Below, piece by piece: positions 10,460 through 20,449 of a DNA stretch of 52,509 nt. The notes under the pieces are model-generated. The model was not told the DNA's origin. It saw only the letters and a program-made list of their open reading frames with translations, and made no database searches. Made by a program: the position numbers and the translations under genes. Source of the DNA: Sulfurospirillum sp. (GTDB lineage Bacteria; Campylobacterota; Campylobacteria; Campylobacterales; Sulfurospirillaceae); contig JALSLU010000083.1 of NCBI GenBank assembly GCA_026988125.1, positions 1-52,509 on the forward strand. The letters run 5' to 3'. Each line of letters opens with the position of its first letter. Positions within the stretch are counted from its first letter, which is position 1.

Positions 10460-11000
10460 AAAAATTTTAATTTTAATTATATTTGTGTCTGCATTACAAA
10501 GTTCCACCAAAGATGATATCATAGAGCTATATTATCAAAAAAAATATGCTTTAGCGTGCAAAAAAGCTGGTGAATTATACAGCAAGTACAGTAGTGATGA
10601 GGATTTTTTGAGTTTATATGCTGATGCATGTATACAGACTGATATGATAAATAGAACCATACTCCCTATAATAAAACTTCACAAAACTCCAAAATCAAGA
10701 GAAAATGCAGTCTATTTTGCAACAATTCTTTATCAAAAAAAGCTTCTATATTACGCTTTAGTTGATGATGTAGATATCTCTTATATTAACTTACCAAAAA
10801 CAAAGTATATATTGTCTATTATTTTTGATAAATTTATAAATGGAAATTATGACTATAAGGATGGTGCTTATTGGTTTAATGATGATATCGATGAAAATAT
10901 TAGGTACAAATTGTCAGTAGAGACACATCAAAAAGTTAAAAAACTATTTTTGAGAACTTATAAAAGTGATAAAATGATAAAAGTTAGAACATATTGGTAA
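10449..11000 (+). CDS. uncharacterised exported protein of pilus/competence operon
   Basis: ORF listed from 10437; ATG at 10449 gives signal peptide MICKKILILIIFVSALQSS. No confident family. Sits between the TPR-like protein and the GspE-type ATPase. Confidence 0.5.
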   Translation: MICKKILILIIFVSALQSSTKDDIIELYYQKKYALACKKAGELYSKYSSDEDFLSLYADACIQTDMINRTILPIIKLHKTPKSRENAVYFATILYQKKLLYYALVDDVDISYINLPKTKYILSIIFDKFINGNYDYKDGAYWFNDDIDENIRYKLSVETHQKVKKLFLRTYKSDKMIKVRTYW

Positions 11001-11004
11001 AGTC

Positions 11005-12750
11005 ATGAAAGAAATAAAAAATATTTTAAACTATTTTGTTGAAAATAGGATCATAGATGAAGATAGTGCTAAAAAAATTTTTTCTCATTTAGAAAATACT
11101 AAAACTTCATTGGGTGAACTTTTAGTATCAGAAGGTTTTTTCACAAAAGAGGATTTACTTCTTTTAAGTATAGAATTCCTTAAAAAAGGATACTTAACTT
11201 TAGAAGAGATAAACAACTATCTATCGATAAGTACTGAAGAATTTTTGCAAGAGTTAGCTAAAAATTTGAAATTGGAGTATGTTGATCTTGATTCTGTAGA
11301 TATAGATTACGGTATGCTTTCAAAATTACCTTTTGAAAAATTAAAAAAATTTGGCGCTTTGCCAATAAAGCAAGATGAAATAAATATCTATATTGCTCTT
11401 GTAAACCCTATGGATTTGAATGCTCAAGAGGGAATACAAAGGATTTTTCCAAGAAAACTTGTTAAGTATGTCATAGCTGAACCATTACTGATCGAAAAAT
11501 ACCTGAATAAAGCAGATATGACTGAAAGCATAAAGGGTTTAATTGGTGATATTAGAAAAGAGTTAACATCTAGTGCTGCTGAAAATCCTCAAGAATTATC
11601 TAGTATATTAAAATTAATAGAAATCATCTTAAAAACTGCAATTTTAGCAGGAGCTAGCGATATTCATATTGAGCCAACAGAGAACAACTGTATTATAAGA
11701 GCTAGAATTGATGGTATGCTTAGTGAAACATTTATATTTGATAAAGATATTTATCCTCCTCTGGCTTCTAGAATGAAATTGTTATCCAATATGGATATTG
11801 CAGAAAAAAGAAAACCTCAAGATGGAAGGTTTTCTGCTACTATACTATCAAAGGAGTATGACTTTAGAATTTCAACACTTCCTGTACTAAATGGTGAGTC
11901 TATTGTTATAAGAATTTTAGATAAATCAAAAGTTATGATAAAATTAGAAGAACTTGGCATGCATGAAAAAAATTTTGGAAAGTTTAATAAAGCGATGCAT
12001 GCTCCATATGGAATCATTTTTGTAACTGGACCAACAGGAAGTGGGAAAACAACCACTCTATATGCTGCACTAAATGCTATTAAAAGTGTGCAAACAAAGA
12101 TCATTACAGTTGAAGATCCTGTTGAGTATCAACTAAATTTAACTCAACAAGTTCAAGTAAATTTAAAAGCTGGTTTAACATTTGCTTCTGCACTAAAATC
12201 TATACTTAGACAAGATCCAGATATAATTATGATTGGTGAGGTTAGAGATAAAGAAACCCTCAAAATTGCAGTTCAAGCTGCCCTTACTGGACACTTAGTC
12301 TTTTCAACACTTCATACAAATGATTCGGTAAGTGCAATTACTAGGGTTATGGATATGGGAATTGAACCGTATTTACTCAGTGGTTCATTGGTGGCAATTG
12401 AAGCTCAAAGATTAGTTAGAAAATTATGTTCCCATTGTAAAAAAAAGATTACATTGCCATCTGCTACTTTAAAAAGAATTGAGGAGTACCTGCCAAGTAA
12501 CTATCAATTTTACAAGCATGTAGGTTGTGAAAAGTGTGCTCAGACTGGATTTAAAGGAAGAGAAATGTTATCTGAAATTTTACTTGTTAGTGAGAATTTA
12601 TCTAGCATGATAGCAGCAGGAGAGAGTAAAAAAAATCTTCTAACACAAGCAAAAGCTGAAGGTTTTACAGATATGTTTAGTGATGGAGTCATTAGAGCTG
12701 CCAATGGAATTACAACACTAGATGAAATTATGAGGGTGGCAAAATCATGA
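11005..12750 (+). CDS. GspE/PilB-type secretion ATPase (MshE/CtsE-like)
   Basis: GPTGSGKTTTLYAAL, ITVEDPVEY, ILRQDPDIIMIGEVRDKET, LTGHLVFSTLHTNDS; zinc tetracysteine CSHC...CEKC. Confidence 0.95.
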   Translation: MKEIKNILNYFVENRIIDEDSAKKIFSHLENTKTSLGELLVSEGFFTKEDLLLLSIEFLKKGYLTLEEINNYLSISTEEFLQELAKNLKLEYVDLDSVDIDYGMLSKLPFEKLKKFGALPIKQDEINIYIALVNPMDLNAQEGIQRIFPRKLVKYVIAEPLLIEKYLNKADMTESIKGLIGDIRKELTSSAAENPQELSSILKLIEIILKTAILAGASDIHIEPTENNCIIRARIDGMLSETFIFDKDIYPPLASRMKLLSNMDIAEKRKPQDGRFSATILSKEYDFRISTLPVLNGESIVIRILDKSKVMIKLEELGMHEKNFGKFNKAMHAPYGIIFVTGPTGSGKTTTLYAALNAIKSVQTKIITVEDPVEYQLNLTQQVQVNLKAGLTFASALKSILRQDPDIIMIGEVRDKETLKIAVQAALTGHLVFSTLHTNDSVSAITRVMDMGIEPYLLSGSLVAIEAQRLVRKLCSHCKKKITLPSATLKRIEEYLPSNYQFYKHVGCEKCAQTGFKGREMLSEILLVSENLSSMIAAGESKKNLLTQAKAEGFTDMFSDGVIRAANGITTLDEIMRVAKS

Positions 12751-13988
12751 AATATTTTGAAGTATCGTCACTATTTAAAGGTAAAAAGATTATTAAAACA
12801 ATAAAAGCACCTAGCAAAAATGATGCGCTGGCAATGGCTAAATCAAAATCGGCAGGTATAGTTTTAAGTGTAAAAGAGACTTCAGCACCAATAGAGGATC
12901 AATTTAAAAATTTTAAAGAAACTATTTTAGGGACAATTAATAAAAAAAATATAAAAATGAAAAATTTGATTGCTGCTATTAGACAATTGGCGGTTATGAC
13001 AAATGCTGGAATATCAATTCATGATAGCATCAGAGAGGTTAAAAACGCTACAGTTGATTCAACATTAAAGAGTATTTTTGAGCAGATAGATGATGATTTG
13101 AACTCTGGTTTAAGCTTAACTGAATCTATGATGAATTTTAGATATGAATTGGGAGATGTTACTATAGCCATGGTTGAACTTGGTGAAAGTACTGGTAATA
13201 TGGCTGAATCATTAGAAAAACTTGGTGAAATATTAGAAGAGATTGAAGAAAATAGACAAAAATTTAAAAAAGCTTTGAGGTATCCTATTACTGTTGTTGT
13301 TGCTATAGGTATAGCATTTACAATTTTAATGGTCTATGTTGTACCAAAATTTAGAGATATTTTTGCTAAATTAAAAGCAGATTTACCTCTACCTACAAAA
13401 ATTTTAATGGCAATGGAATACGCTATAAACAACTATGGTTTATACATTCTCTTATGTTTATTTGCAACTATTGCAATCATTAAATATCTTCTTAAAACAA
13501 ATGAAGAGTTTAAAAATAGTTTTGATAAAAATATTTTAAAGGTGTATCTCGTGGGGAAGATCATTTTTTATGCAACACTTAGTAGATTCACACTTATTTT
13601 TACAGAGCTAATAAGAGCTGGAATTCCGATATCTGATGCATTAGATACATCTATTCTTACTATAGACAATACGCACCTAAAAAACAAACTTTCTTCTGTT
13701 AAAGTCTCAGTAAGTAGAGGTGTTTCATTAACTGAAGCGTTTAGAGAAACTGGACTATTTGAAGGTATGCTTATACAGATGATTCATGCAGGTGAGCAAA
13801 GTGGTACTTTGGATAAAATGCTAGAAAAAGTTACAAATTATTTTAAATCTAAATTTAATGATATTATAGACAATATCGCTAGCTATATTGAGCCAATTTT
13901 ACTAGCTTTTATTGCAGGAATGGTACTCCTTATGGCACTAGGAATCTTTATGCCGATGTGGGATATGGCTCAAGCTGTTAAAAACTAA
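12747..13988 (+). CDS. GspF/PilC-type inner membrane platform protein (MshG/CtsF-like)
   Basis: Two repeated T2SSF domains (IRQLAVMTNAGISIHDSI...; FTLIFTELIRAGIPISDALDT...GEQSGTLDKML) and TM segments. Confidence 0.92.
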   Translation: MKYFEVSSLFKGKKIIKTIKAPSKNDALAMAKSKSAGIVLSVKETSAPIEDQFKNFKETILGTINKKNIKMKNLIAAIRQLAVMTNAGISIHDSIREVKNATVDSTLKSIFEQIDDDLNSGLSLTESMMNFRYELGDVTIAMVELGESTGNMAESLEKLGEILEEIEENRQKFKKALRYPITVVVAIGIAFTILMVYVVPKFRDIFAKLKADLPLPTKILMAMEYAINNYGLYILLCLFATIAIIKYLLKTNEEFKNSFDKNILKVYLVGKIIFYATLSRFTLIFTELIRAGIPISDALDTSILTIDNTHLKNKLSSVKVSVSRGVSLTEAFRETGLFEGMLIQMIHAGEQSGTLDKMLEKVTNYFKSKFNDIIDNIASYIEPILLAFIAGMVLLMALGIFMPMWDMAQAVKN

Positions 13989-14698
13989 AATGGCCAAACA
14001 GACTCAACAAATTTTGAGCCCCAAGGCTTTTTTGTTGCTCTGTCTATTTCTCCCTCTGTTTTATACAGAATCTTAGCATCAGCAATAAATTTTGAATTAA
14101 TAGTATTTGTTTGATCTATATCATATGGTCTTATTACGCCACTTATTTGAATTATCTGTTTTTCTCCATTTACTAATAGCTCCCTACTTCCCTCTATAAA
14201 ATAATTTCCATTATTTAAAATTTTTATAATTCTAGCTGAAATTGTTGTTGTAAATGATTCATTTCTACTATTTTTTCCCGTACCAGTATATGTATTTGAC
14301 GAACCAGCTTCAAACCCGATGCTACCATACTTGTTAAATGTATTTGCTATGGTGTTTATAGCTCCTCCTGCATTAGCTCCTGGAGTAATTACACCAGCTC
14401 CTAAACTATCTTTATTGGTTTCAGAAATAGTTTTTTGACCAGTTGAGCTCTGTGCTATGGACTCTGTTATAACAACAGTAACAATATCATTTACATTCAT
14501 AGCTTTCAGATCGGAAAAAAGTGGATTATCACCCTTTCCAAAAATACTACCTGGATTTACTATAGATTGTTGTTTCACTTTAGGCGGGAGCTGTTCAACA
14601 TATTTTGGTGGCTTCATTTCAATTTTTGGATCAACCGGATGAGTTGAACATCCTACAAATAAAACTCCAATAGATAACACAACAAAAGAAAATTTCAT
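13985..14698 (-). CDS. flgH: flagellar L-ring protein FlgH
   Basis: Lipoprotein signal (VLFVGCSTHP), SLFSDLKAMNVNDIVTVVITESIAQSS, C-terminal SGVIRPYDIDQTNTINSKFIADAKILY. Confidence 0.95.
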   Translation of the reverse strand: MKFSFVVLSIGVLFVGCSTHPVDPKIEMKPPKYVEQLPPKVKQQSIVNPGSIFGKGDNPLFSDLKAMNVNDIVTVVITESIAQSSTGQKTISETNKDSLGAGVITPGANAGGAINTIANTFNKYGSIGFEAGSSNTYTGTGKNSRNESFTTTISARIIKILNNGNYFIEGSRELLVNGEKQIIQISGVIRPYDIDQTNTINSKFIADAKILYKTEGEIDRATKKPWGSKFVESVWPF

Positions 14699-14729
14699 CT
14701 ACTACTCCAAATCTTTTAAAACTTACTAC

Positions 14730-15917
14730 TTATATAAGCAATTTTAATTCCAAGTAGGTTTGCATTGCAATTTCAAGTTCTTCATCAGTAGGAATTACTA
14801 AAATTTTTATTTTAGAATCTATATTGGAAATCTCTCTTATGCCTGAAGTCATCTCTTTGTTTTTATCTATATCTAACTCTATCCCTAAATGTTTCATATT
14901 ATTCAAAATTTTACATCTACTTCTGTAATCATTTTCTCCAATCCCACCTGTAAATACCAAACAATCAACCTTGCCAATAACGGCTATATATGCACCTATA
15001 TATTTTTTAATTCTATATGTAAAAATATCAATTGCCAATTTTGCTTTTAAATCGCCCAAAGAGGCTAGTTTATGAATTTCTCTCATATCACTCTTGCCAC
15101 ATATTCCTTTTAAGCCGCTCTTTTTATTAAGCATCTCATCTAACTCATCAAAACTAAGAGCATATTTTTTTGCTAAATAGATAAGAATTGCGCTATCTAT
15201 ATCTCCGCTTCTTGAACCCATAACCAACCCCTCAAGAGGAGTAAAGCCCATAGATGTATCTATGCATTTTGAGTTTGATATTGCACACATGCTAGAGCCA
15301 TTTCCAAGATGTATGGTAATAGCATTTAAACTCTCTTTTTTTAAAAATTTCATAGCTTTTTTAAGTACAAAACTATGAGAAGTACCATGAAAACCATATC
15401 TTCTAATACCATCTCTTTCATAGATACTATAATCTAGAGCGTATATGTAAGCATAATTTGGCATACTAGAATGAAATGCTGTATCAAATACTGCAACCTG
15501 AGGAGTTTCTTTTGATAGATGTCTCATACTTCTAATACCATCTAAATTTGCTCCGTTATGAAGTGGTGCTAAGGGGATTAGTTTTTCTATTTCAATTTCA
15601 ACATCTCTATCTATCACAACAGGAGATATAAATCTACCTCCACCATGAACAACCCTATGTCCAATACCACAAAGCTCTTCAAAACTATCAATCATCCCGC
15701 TTTTTTCTAAAAACTTTTGCATTGCTCTGAGTGCTTCAGAGATATTTTTTATCTTTAATCTGTTTTCTATCTTTTTTTTACCATACACAATTTTAACATT
15801 AGATATATCTTGTCCAATTTCTTCTACAATTCCACTAATTAAAGAGAGCTTTTTTTTCATGTCGAAAAGTTTAAACTTAAGAGATGAGCTTCCAGAATTT
15901 ATTACCAAAATTTTCAT
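14730..15917 (-). CDS. ackA: acetate kinase
   Basis: MKILVINSGSSSLKFKLFD, GHRVVHGGG, VFDTAFHSSMP, RRYGFHGTSH, FTGGIGEN. Confidence 0.98.
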   Translation of the reverse strand: MKILVINSGSSSLKFKLFDMKKKLSLISGIVEEIGQDISNVKIVYGKKKIENRLKIKNISEALRAMQKFLEKSGMIDSFEELCGIGHRVVHGGGRFISPVVIDRDVEIEIEKLIPLAPLHNGANLDGIRSMRHLSKETPQVAVFDTAFHSSMPNYAYIYALDYSIYERDGIRRYGFHGTSHSFVLKKAMKFLKKESLNAITIHLGNGSSMCAISNSKCIDTSMGFTPLEGLVMGSRSGDIDSAILIYLAKKYALSFDELDEMLNKKSGLKGICGKSDMREIHKLASLGDLKAKLAIDIFTYRIKKYIGAYIAVIGKVDCLVFTGGIGENDYRSRCKILNNMKHLGIELDIDKNKEMTSGIREISNIDSKIKILVIPTDEELEIAMQTYLELKLLI

Positions 15918-15928
15918 CTATTATCCTC

Positions 15929-18004
15929 TTATGAACTTTGAGCTTGAAGCGCAGTTATGACAATAGTATTTACAATGTCTGAGACCAAACAACCTCTGCT
16001 TAAATCATTAACTGGCTTTTTTAACCCTTGTAAGATTGGTCCAATTGCCACAGCATTTGTACTTCTTTGAACGGCTTTGTATGTATTGTTCCCGGTATTT
16101 AGATCTGGAAAGATAAAAACAGTCGCTCTCCCGGCAACTTTTGAATTTGGAAGCTTTTTTTTGGCTACTTCTGGATCAATTGCCGCATCATACTGTATTG
16201 GTCCTTCTATTGGAATATCTGCTCTTAACTCTCTTGCTATCTTAGTAGCTTCTACAACCTTTTGAACATCTTTGCCACTGCCTGAGCTTCCTGTTGAGTA
16301 AGAGAGCATCGCAACTCTTGGCTCAATTCCAAAAGTTTTGGCACTAAGAGCTGAAGATATTGCAATCTGGGCCAACTCTTTGGCATTTGGGTCTTGATTA
16401 ACTGCACAATCCCCATAAACTAAGACTTTTGTATCTAAACACATAAAAAATATACTCGAAACTATAGAAATATCTGGTTTTGTCTTTATAATCTGAAGAG
16501 CAGGTCTAATTGTCTCAGCAGTAGTGTGAATTGCTCCAGAGACCATGCCATCAGCATATCCTAAATGAACCATCATGGTTGCAAAGTAAGATAGATTGTG
16601 CATCACATCTCTAGCAGACTCAAGTGTAACTCCTTTGTGAGATCTAAGCTTATAAAACTCCTCAACAAACTCATCAAAATGCTCATAATCATCTATCTCA
16701 ACAATTTGTGCTTTACTTAAATCTAACCCCAAAGATAGGCTTTTGTGCTCTATATCCTCTTTTTTTCCTAAAAGAATTATATTTACAACATCTCTTCTTA
16801 GAAGAATCTCAGCAGCCCTTAAAACTCTCTCATCGGTTGCTTCAGGAAGGACTATTGTTTTTTTATCTTTTCTTGCTTTTTCAAAAAGCATATATTCAAA
16901 CATTATTGGCGTTAAGGTTTGATTTGATACTAAATCTAACTTTCTCTCCAAAGCTTCAAAATCAACATACTTGGTAAAAATACCTTGAGCAAGCGCTATC
17001 TTTCTCTCGCTTGTTACTCTAATTTGTGCTGGAACACAATTTACTTTAGTAGCCGCATCAAATGTATCTTCCTTAACAGATAGTATAGGAAGTGGCATAT
17101 CACTAAGCCCCTCTATGAGTCTTTTTACATTTTCTCCAACTTCAAACCCGCCAGTTAAAAGAAGACCTGTTATATTTGGATAGTTTCTTGATTTTATAGA
17201 AGTAATTGAGCCTATGATTATGTCTGCTCTATCGGCTGGCGTGATTATGAGCTCTCCTCCTTTTATCCTTTCTAAAAAGTTTTCAAGCTTCATTGCTGCA
17301 ACTTTTATAGAGGAGATTACCCTTTTAAAATCCTTTTCATTGCCCACAATTAATTTACAATCCAAACCTCTATACACATCACCAATTGTTGGAGTATCCA
17401 ACTCTTTTACTTCTGGCAAAAAATAGGTAAGGTTTTTAAACTTCTCCTTTTGCAATGAGCCAATCATACTCTCATCTACTCTATTTACAAATGTAGCAAA
17501 GTGACTACACCCCTCTTTTTTTGCAGATTTGCTAACTATGTAAATCTCATCTAAAATCTCCTGCTTACTCTTAATAGCACCTTTTAAGACAGGACATACT
17601 GGAGTACCCAAATTTTTAGCAATAAGAAAATTTATATCATAATCTAAAGAACTCGAAAAAGAGACTTGATGCACACCCTCTATAAGTATAAAATCAAAAT
17701 CTTTCTCTACTGTTTTATACTTTCCAATCAACTCCTCTATAAACTCTTCGCTTCTATTGTGGGCGATCATAGTCTCTACTTCATCAATTCCAAAACCAAA
17801 AGTATCTTCATAGGACATATCTATCTTGTATCTCTCAAGCATAAACTCTATATCGCTATCTATACTATCTCTACTTTTTATTATTGGTCTAAAAAAACCT
17901 ATTCTGCCGACTCTCTTTTGCAAAAACTCCATCATTCCCATAGTAACAACCAAACTTCCTGAAGCCTTCTCAAAAGGAGATATATAGATACTTTTTATTT
18001 TCAC
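15929..18004 (-). CDS. pta: phosphate acetyltransferase, long form
   Basis: N-terminal BioD-like/DRTGG region and C-terminal PTA domain (VLPEATDERVLRAAEILLRR; MLSYSTGSSGSGKDVQKV; FPDLNTGNNTYKAVQR); adjacent to ackA. Confidence 0.97.
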   Translation of the reverse strand: MKIKSIYISPFEKASGSLVVTMGMMEFLQKRVGRIGFFRPIIKSRDSIDSDIEFMLERYKIDMSYEDTFGFGIDEVETMIAHNRSEEFIEELIGKYKTVEKDFDFILIEGVHQVSFSSSLDYDINFLIAKNLGTPVCPVLKGAIKSKQEILDEIYIVSKSAKKEGCSHFATFVNRVDESMIGSLQKEKFKNLTYFLPEVKELDTPTIGDVYRGLDCKLIVGNEKDFKRVISSIKVAAMKLENFLERIKGGELIITPADRADIIIGSITSIKSRNYPNITGLLLTGGFEVGENVKRLIEGLSDMPLPILSVKEDTFDAATKVNCVPAQIRVTSERKIALAQGIFTKYVDFEALERKLDLVSNQTLTPIMFEYMLFEKARKDKKTIVLPEATDERVLRAAEILLRRDVVNIILLGKKEDIEHKSLSLGLDLSKAQIVEIDDYEHFDEFVEEFYKLRSHKGVTLESARDVMHNLSYFATMMVHLGYADGMVSGAIHTTAETIRPALQIIKTKPDISIVSSIFFMCLDTKVLVYGDCAVNQDPNAKELAQIAISSALSAKTFGIEPRVAMLSYSTGSSGSGKDVQKVVEATKIARELRADIPIEGPIQYDAAIDPEVAKKKLPNSKVAGRATVFIFPDLNTGNNTYKAVQRSTNAVAIGPILQGLKKPVNDLSRGCLVSDIVNTIVITALQAQSS

Positions 18005-18013
18005 ACTGAATCC

Positions 18014-19444
18014 TTACATATAGCTTGGTGCGTCATTGGAAAAGAGGATTAAATCTCCACTTTTAGTATGCTTTTGTAAAACATTTTGTAAATCATTTTT
18101 ATCTTTTAAGATAATCTTTTGTGTTCTTACAATATGCTCATCCAAAGTTTTCAAATTAACTTTTCCACTTATAATCACCAAATCAAAAACCTCATCAATC
18201 TTTTGTGCCAACTCAATGTTTGCTTCAACACTGCTCTCAACAATACCAGGGGTTACTAGAATTTTTCTTCCGTTAAACTCGCTTACAAGATCATATGAGC
18301 TCATCATCCCCTCTAAGTTTCCATTGTAGCTATCATCTATGATAATCTTTCCATTTGCCTCTATCTTTTGAAGTCTATGCTCTACTCCCTCAAGCAAGCC
18401 TACTGCTTTTACAATCTCTTCCATTGGCATAAACTCTTTTGCTATAAGAATTGCTCCCAATATATTTATCGCATTGAACTCTCCCAAAATTGGGGCGCTA
18501 AACTCATACTCTTTTTCATCAATCTTAGCTATAAACTTAATCCCATCAAGACTCGATTCAACCTTTAAAATCTCATCGCCAAAAACTTCTACTTTCTCAT
18601 CTGGTTTAACATAGGCACTTTTGTGAACAATTGCCTTTTTAAGCCTTTTGGAGTTTAAAAGCTCCATCTTTGTATTTCGTATATTTTCTAATGTTTTAAA
18701 ATACTCTATATGCTGCTCACCAATAACTCCAACTATGGCATAGTGGTGATTTAAAAATCTTGCTATTTTATCTATATCACCCCTTAGCCTTGCTCCAGCT
18801 TCTACAATATATATCTCAATATCATCTCTTAAGTTTTCATTTATATCTTTTATAATTCCAGCTAAAGTATTTACACTTCTTGGTGTTTTGTAGCTATAGT
18901 AATTTTTACTCAAAATTTGATACAAAAAATTTTTTATGCTTGTTTTTCCATAACTAGCCGTAATTGCAATGATTTTTAAGTTCTTTACCTTATCAAGCTT
19001 TTTTTTAGCACTATTTTTATAGCCATTAAAAAGAATTTTTTCAAACAAAAAACTTATGAGTATAGATACAAATATAGGAAGAATTACTCCAAAATTTTGA
19101 CACTTATCATATGCTAGACATAAAGTATCTTGAAAAATTGTAGATAATATTAAAAATAGAAAAAATCTTTTAACTCTATTAGTAAATATAAGTTTTTTAT
19201 CTAATTTTTTATACCATAGAAATAGAGTCGGCAGATACAAAATATATAGATATATCCAAAAAAAATCTCCGCTAAGGTAATAGACAAAAATAGGGACAAT
19301 AAAAAAAAGTAGATGCCAATCATATCTCTGATAGTGAAAAACAACTCTCTCTAACTTATAGCTATACCATTGAAGAGCACTTATAAGATAAACACTTAGC
19401 GCTAAAACAAAAATAAAGTGTGAAATTGTAGCAAAAAGTATCAT
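18014..19444 (-). CDS. murF: MurF-like UDP-MurNAc-pentapeptide ligase with N-terminal transmembrane domain
   Basis: IIAITASYGKTSIKNFL, VEAGARLRGDI, GVIGEQHIEYFKTLENI, IIDDSYNGNLEGM; first ~150 aa are strongly hydrophobic. Confidence 0.85.
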   Translation of the reverse strand: MILFATISHFIFVLALSVYLISALQWYSYKLERVVFHYQRYDWHLLFFIVPIFVYYLSGDFFWIYLYILYLPTLFLWYKKLDKKLIFTNRVKRFFLFLILSTIFQDTLCLAYDKCQNFGVILPIFVSILISFLFEKILFNGYKNSAKKKLDKVKNLKIIAITASYGKTSIKNFLYQILSKNYYSYKTPRSVNTLAGIIKDINENLRDDIEIYIVEAGARLRGDIDKIARFLNHHYAIVGVIGEQHIEYFKTLENIRNTKMELLNSKRLKKAIVHKSAYVKPDEKVEVFGDEILKVESSLDGIKFIAKIDEKEYEFSAPILGEFNAINILGAILIAKEFMPMEEIVKAVGLLEGVEHRLQKIEANGKIIIDDSYNGNLEGMMSSYDLVSEFNGRKILVTPGIVESSVEANIELAQKIDEVFDLVIISGKVNLKTLDEHIVRTQKIILKDKNDLQNVLQKHTKSGDLILFSNDAPSYM

Positions 19445-19716
19445 TCTATTATCTCAAAAGTATCAAACTTACAAAAATCAATTTTTTGGCACTCTATATT
19501 TTTAACCTCTGAAAAGGTACTACCCTCATAGAGTTTATTTATAAAATATTCCAATTCACTATCTAACTCAATATTGACAATTACTTTTACACTACCATCA
19601 TCCATGTTTTTAACATATCCAACATAGCCTAGCTCTTGAGCCAAATCTTTAACAAATTTTCTATACCAAACACCCTGAACTTTTCCAAATACAATTAATC
19701 TATAAGTTTCCATCAC
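19441..19716 (-). CDS. acylphosphatase
   Basis: RLIVFGKVQGVWYRKFVKDLAQELGYVGYVKNMDDGSVKV matches acylphosphatase signature. Confidence 0.93.
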   Translation of the reverse strand: MMETYRLIVFGKVQGVWYRKFVKDLAQELGYVGYVKNMDDGSVKVIVNIELDSELEYFINKLYEGSTFSEVKNIECQKIDFCKFDTFEIIE

Positions 19717-19729
19717 TACCTCTTTAAAA

Positions 19730-20449
19730 CTAAAGAAGGGTAACCAATCTTTTTTCTATAAATTTTGAATTTTTTATAAAGAAAAAGTGATCACCTCCCA
19801 ATTCATAAAACTCACTACCTTTAATCAACTCTTTTATTTTTCTACCACTTTCTAAGGGGGTTATATAGTCCTCCCTCCCCCAAAATATAACAGTTTTTGA
19901 AGTTAAATTTTTAAAATGCTTACTAAAGTCCTCATCAACTACAAGTTTTAAAATTTCATACATAGTTTGACTCATCTCTTTTACATCATCACTTGCAAAA
20001 AATTTATAAAATTTTTTAGGTAAGAGCCCTTTAAAGGCTTTAAACAGTATAATTTTTAACTTAGTTTTTAAAGATTTTTTCCTAACAATACCCGCACTAC
20101 TTAAAAGAGTGAGATTTGCAGGATTTAGTAAAGTCGCTACCTTTCCTCCAAAAGAGTGTCCAACTATGCAAGATAGCTCATCAATATGTAATGATTTTAA
20201 AAACAGTTCAACTATACTAGAGTAATCTTGTGTTGTAATAATCTCCTCTATGCTTGAATTTCCAAATCCAGGTAAATCAAGATAAATGTGTTTAAAATCT
20301 CCAAAACACTTTCCAAATGCTTGTTTCATTATCTCTTTAGAACTTCCCCACCCATGTAAAAACAAGATAGTTTTCTTCTTACTTGGATTTAAAATTTCAT
20401 AACTTAGTGAATAAACTTTTGAGCCATACTCTATCTCTTTTAGTGCCAT
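19730..20449 (-). CDS. alpha/beta hydrolase
   Basis: FLHGWGSSKEIM, nucleophile elbow VGHSFGGKVATL, late GGDHFFF. Confidence 0.9.
   Translation of the reverse strand: MALKEIEYGSKVYSLSYEILNPSKKKTILFLHGWGSSKEIMKQAFGKCFGDFKHIYLDLPGFGNSSIEEIITTQDYSSIVELFLKSLHIDELSCIVGHSFGGKVATLLNPANLTLLSSAGIVRKKSLKTKLKIILFKAFKGLLPKKFYKFFASDDVKEMSQTMYEILKLVVDEDFSKHFKNLTSKTVIFWGREDYITPLESGRKIKELIKGSEFYELGGDHFFFIKNSKFIEKRLVTLL

Noticed and set aside
16077-18568. Plus-strand ORFs opposite pta and murF (16077, 16708, 17214, 17666, 18036, 18368)
   Set aside because: No recognisable domain and fully antisense to well-supported genes.
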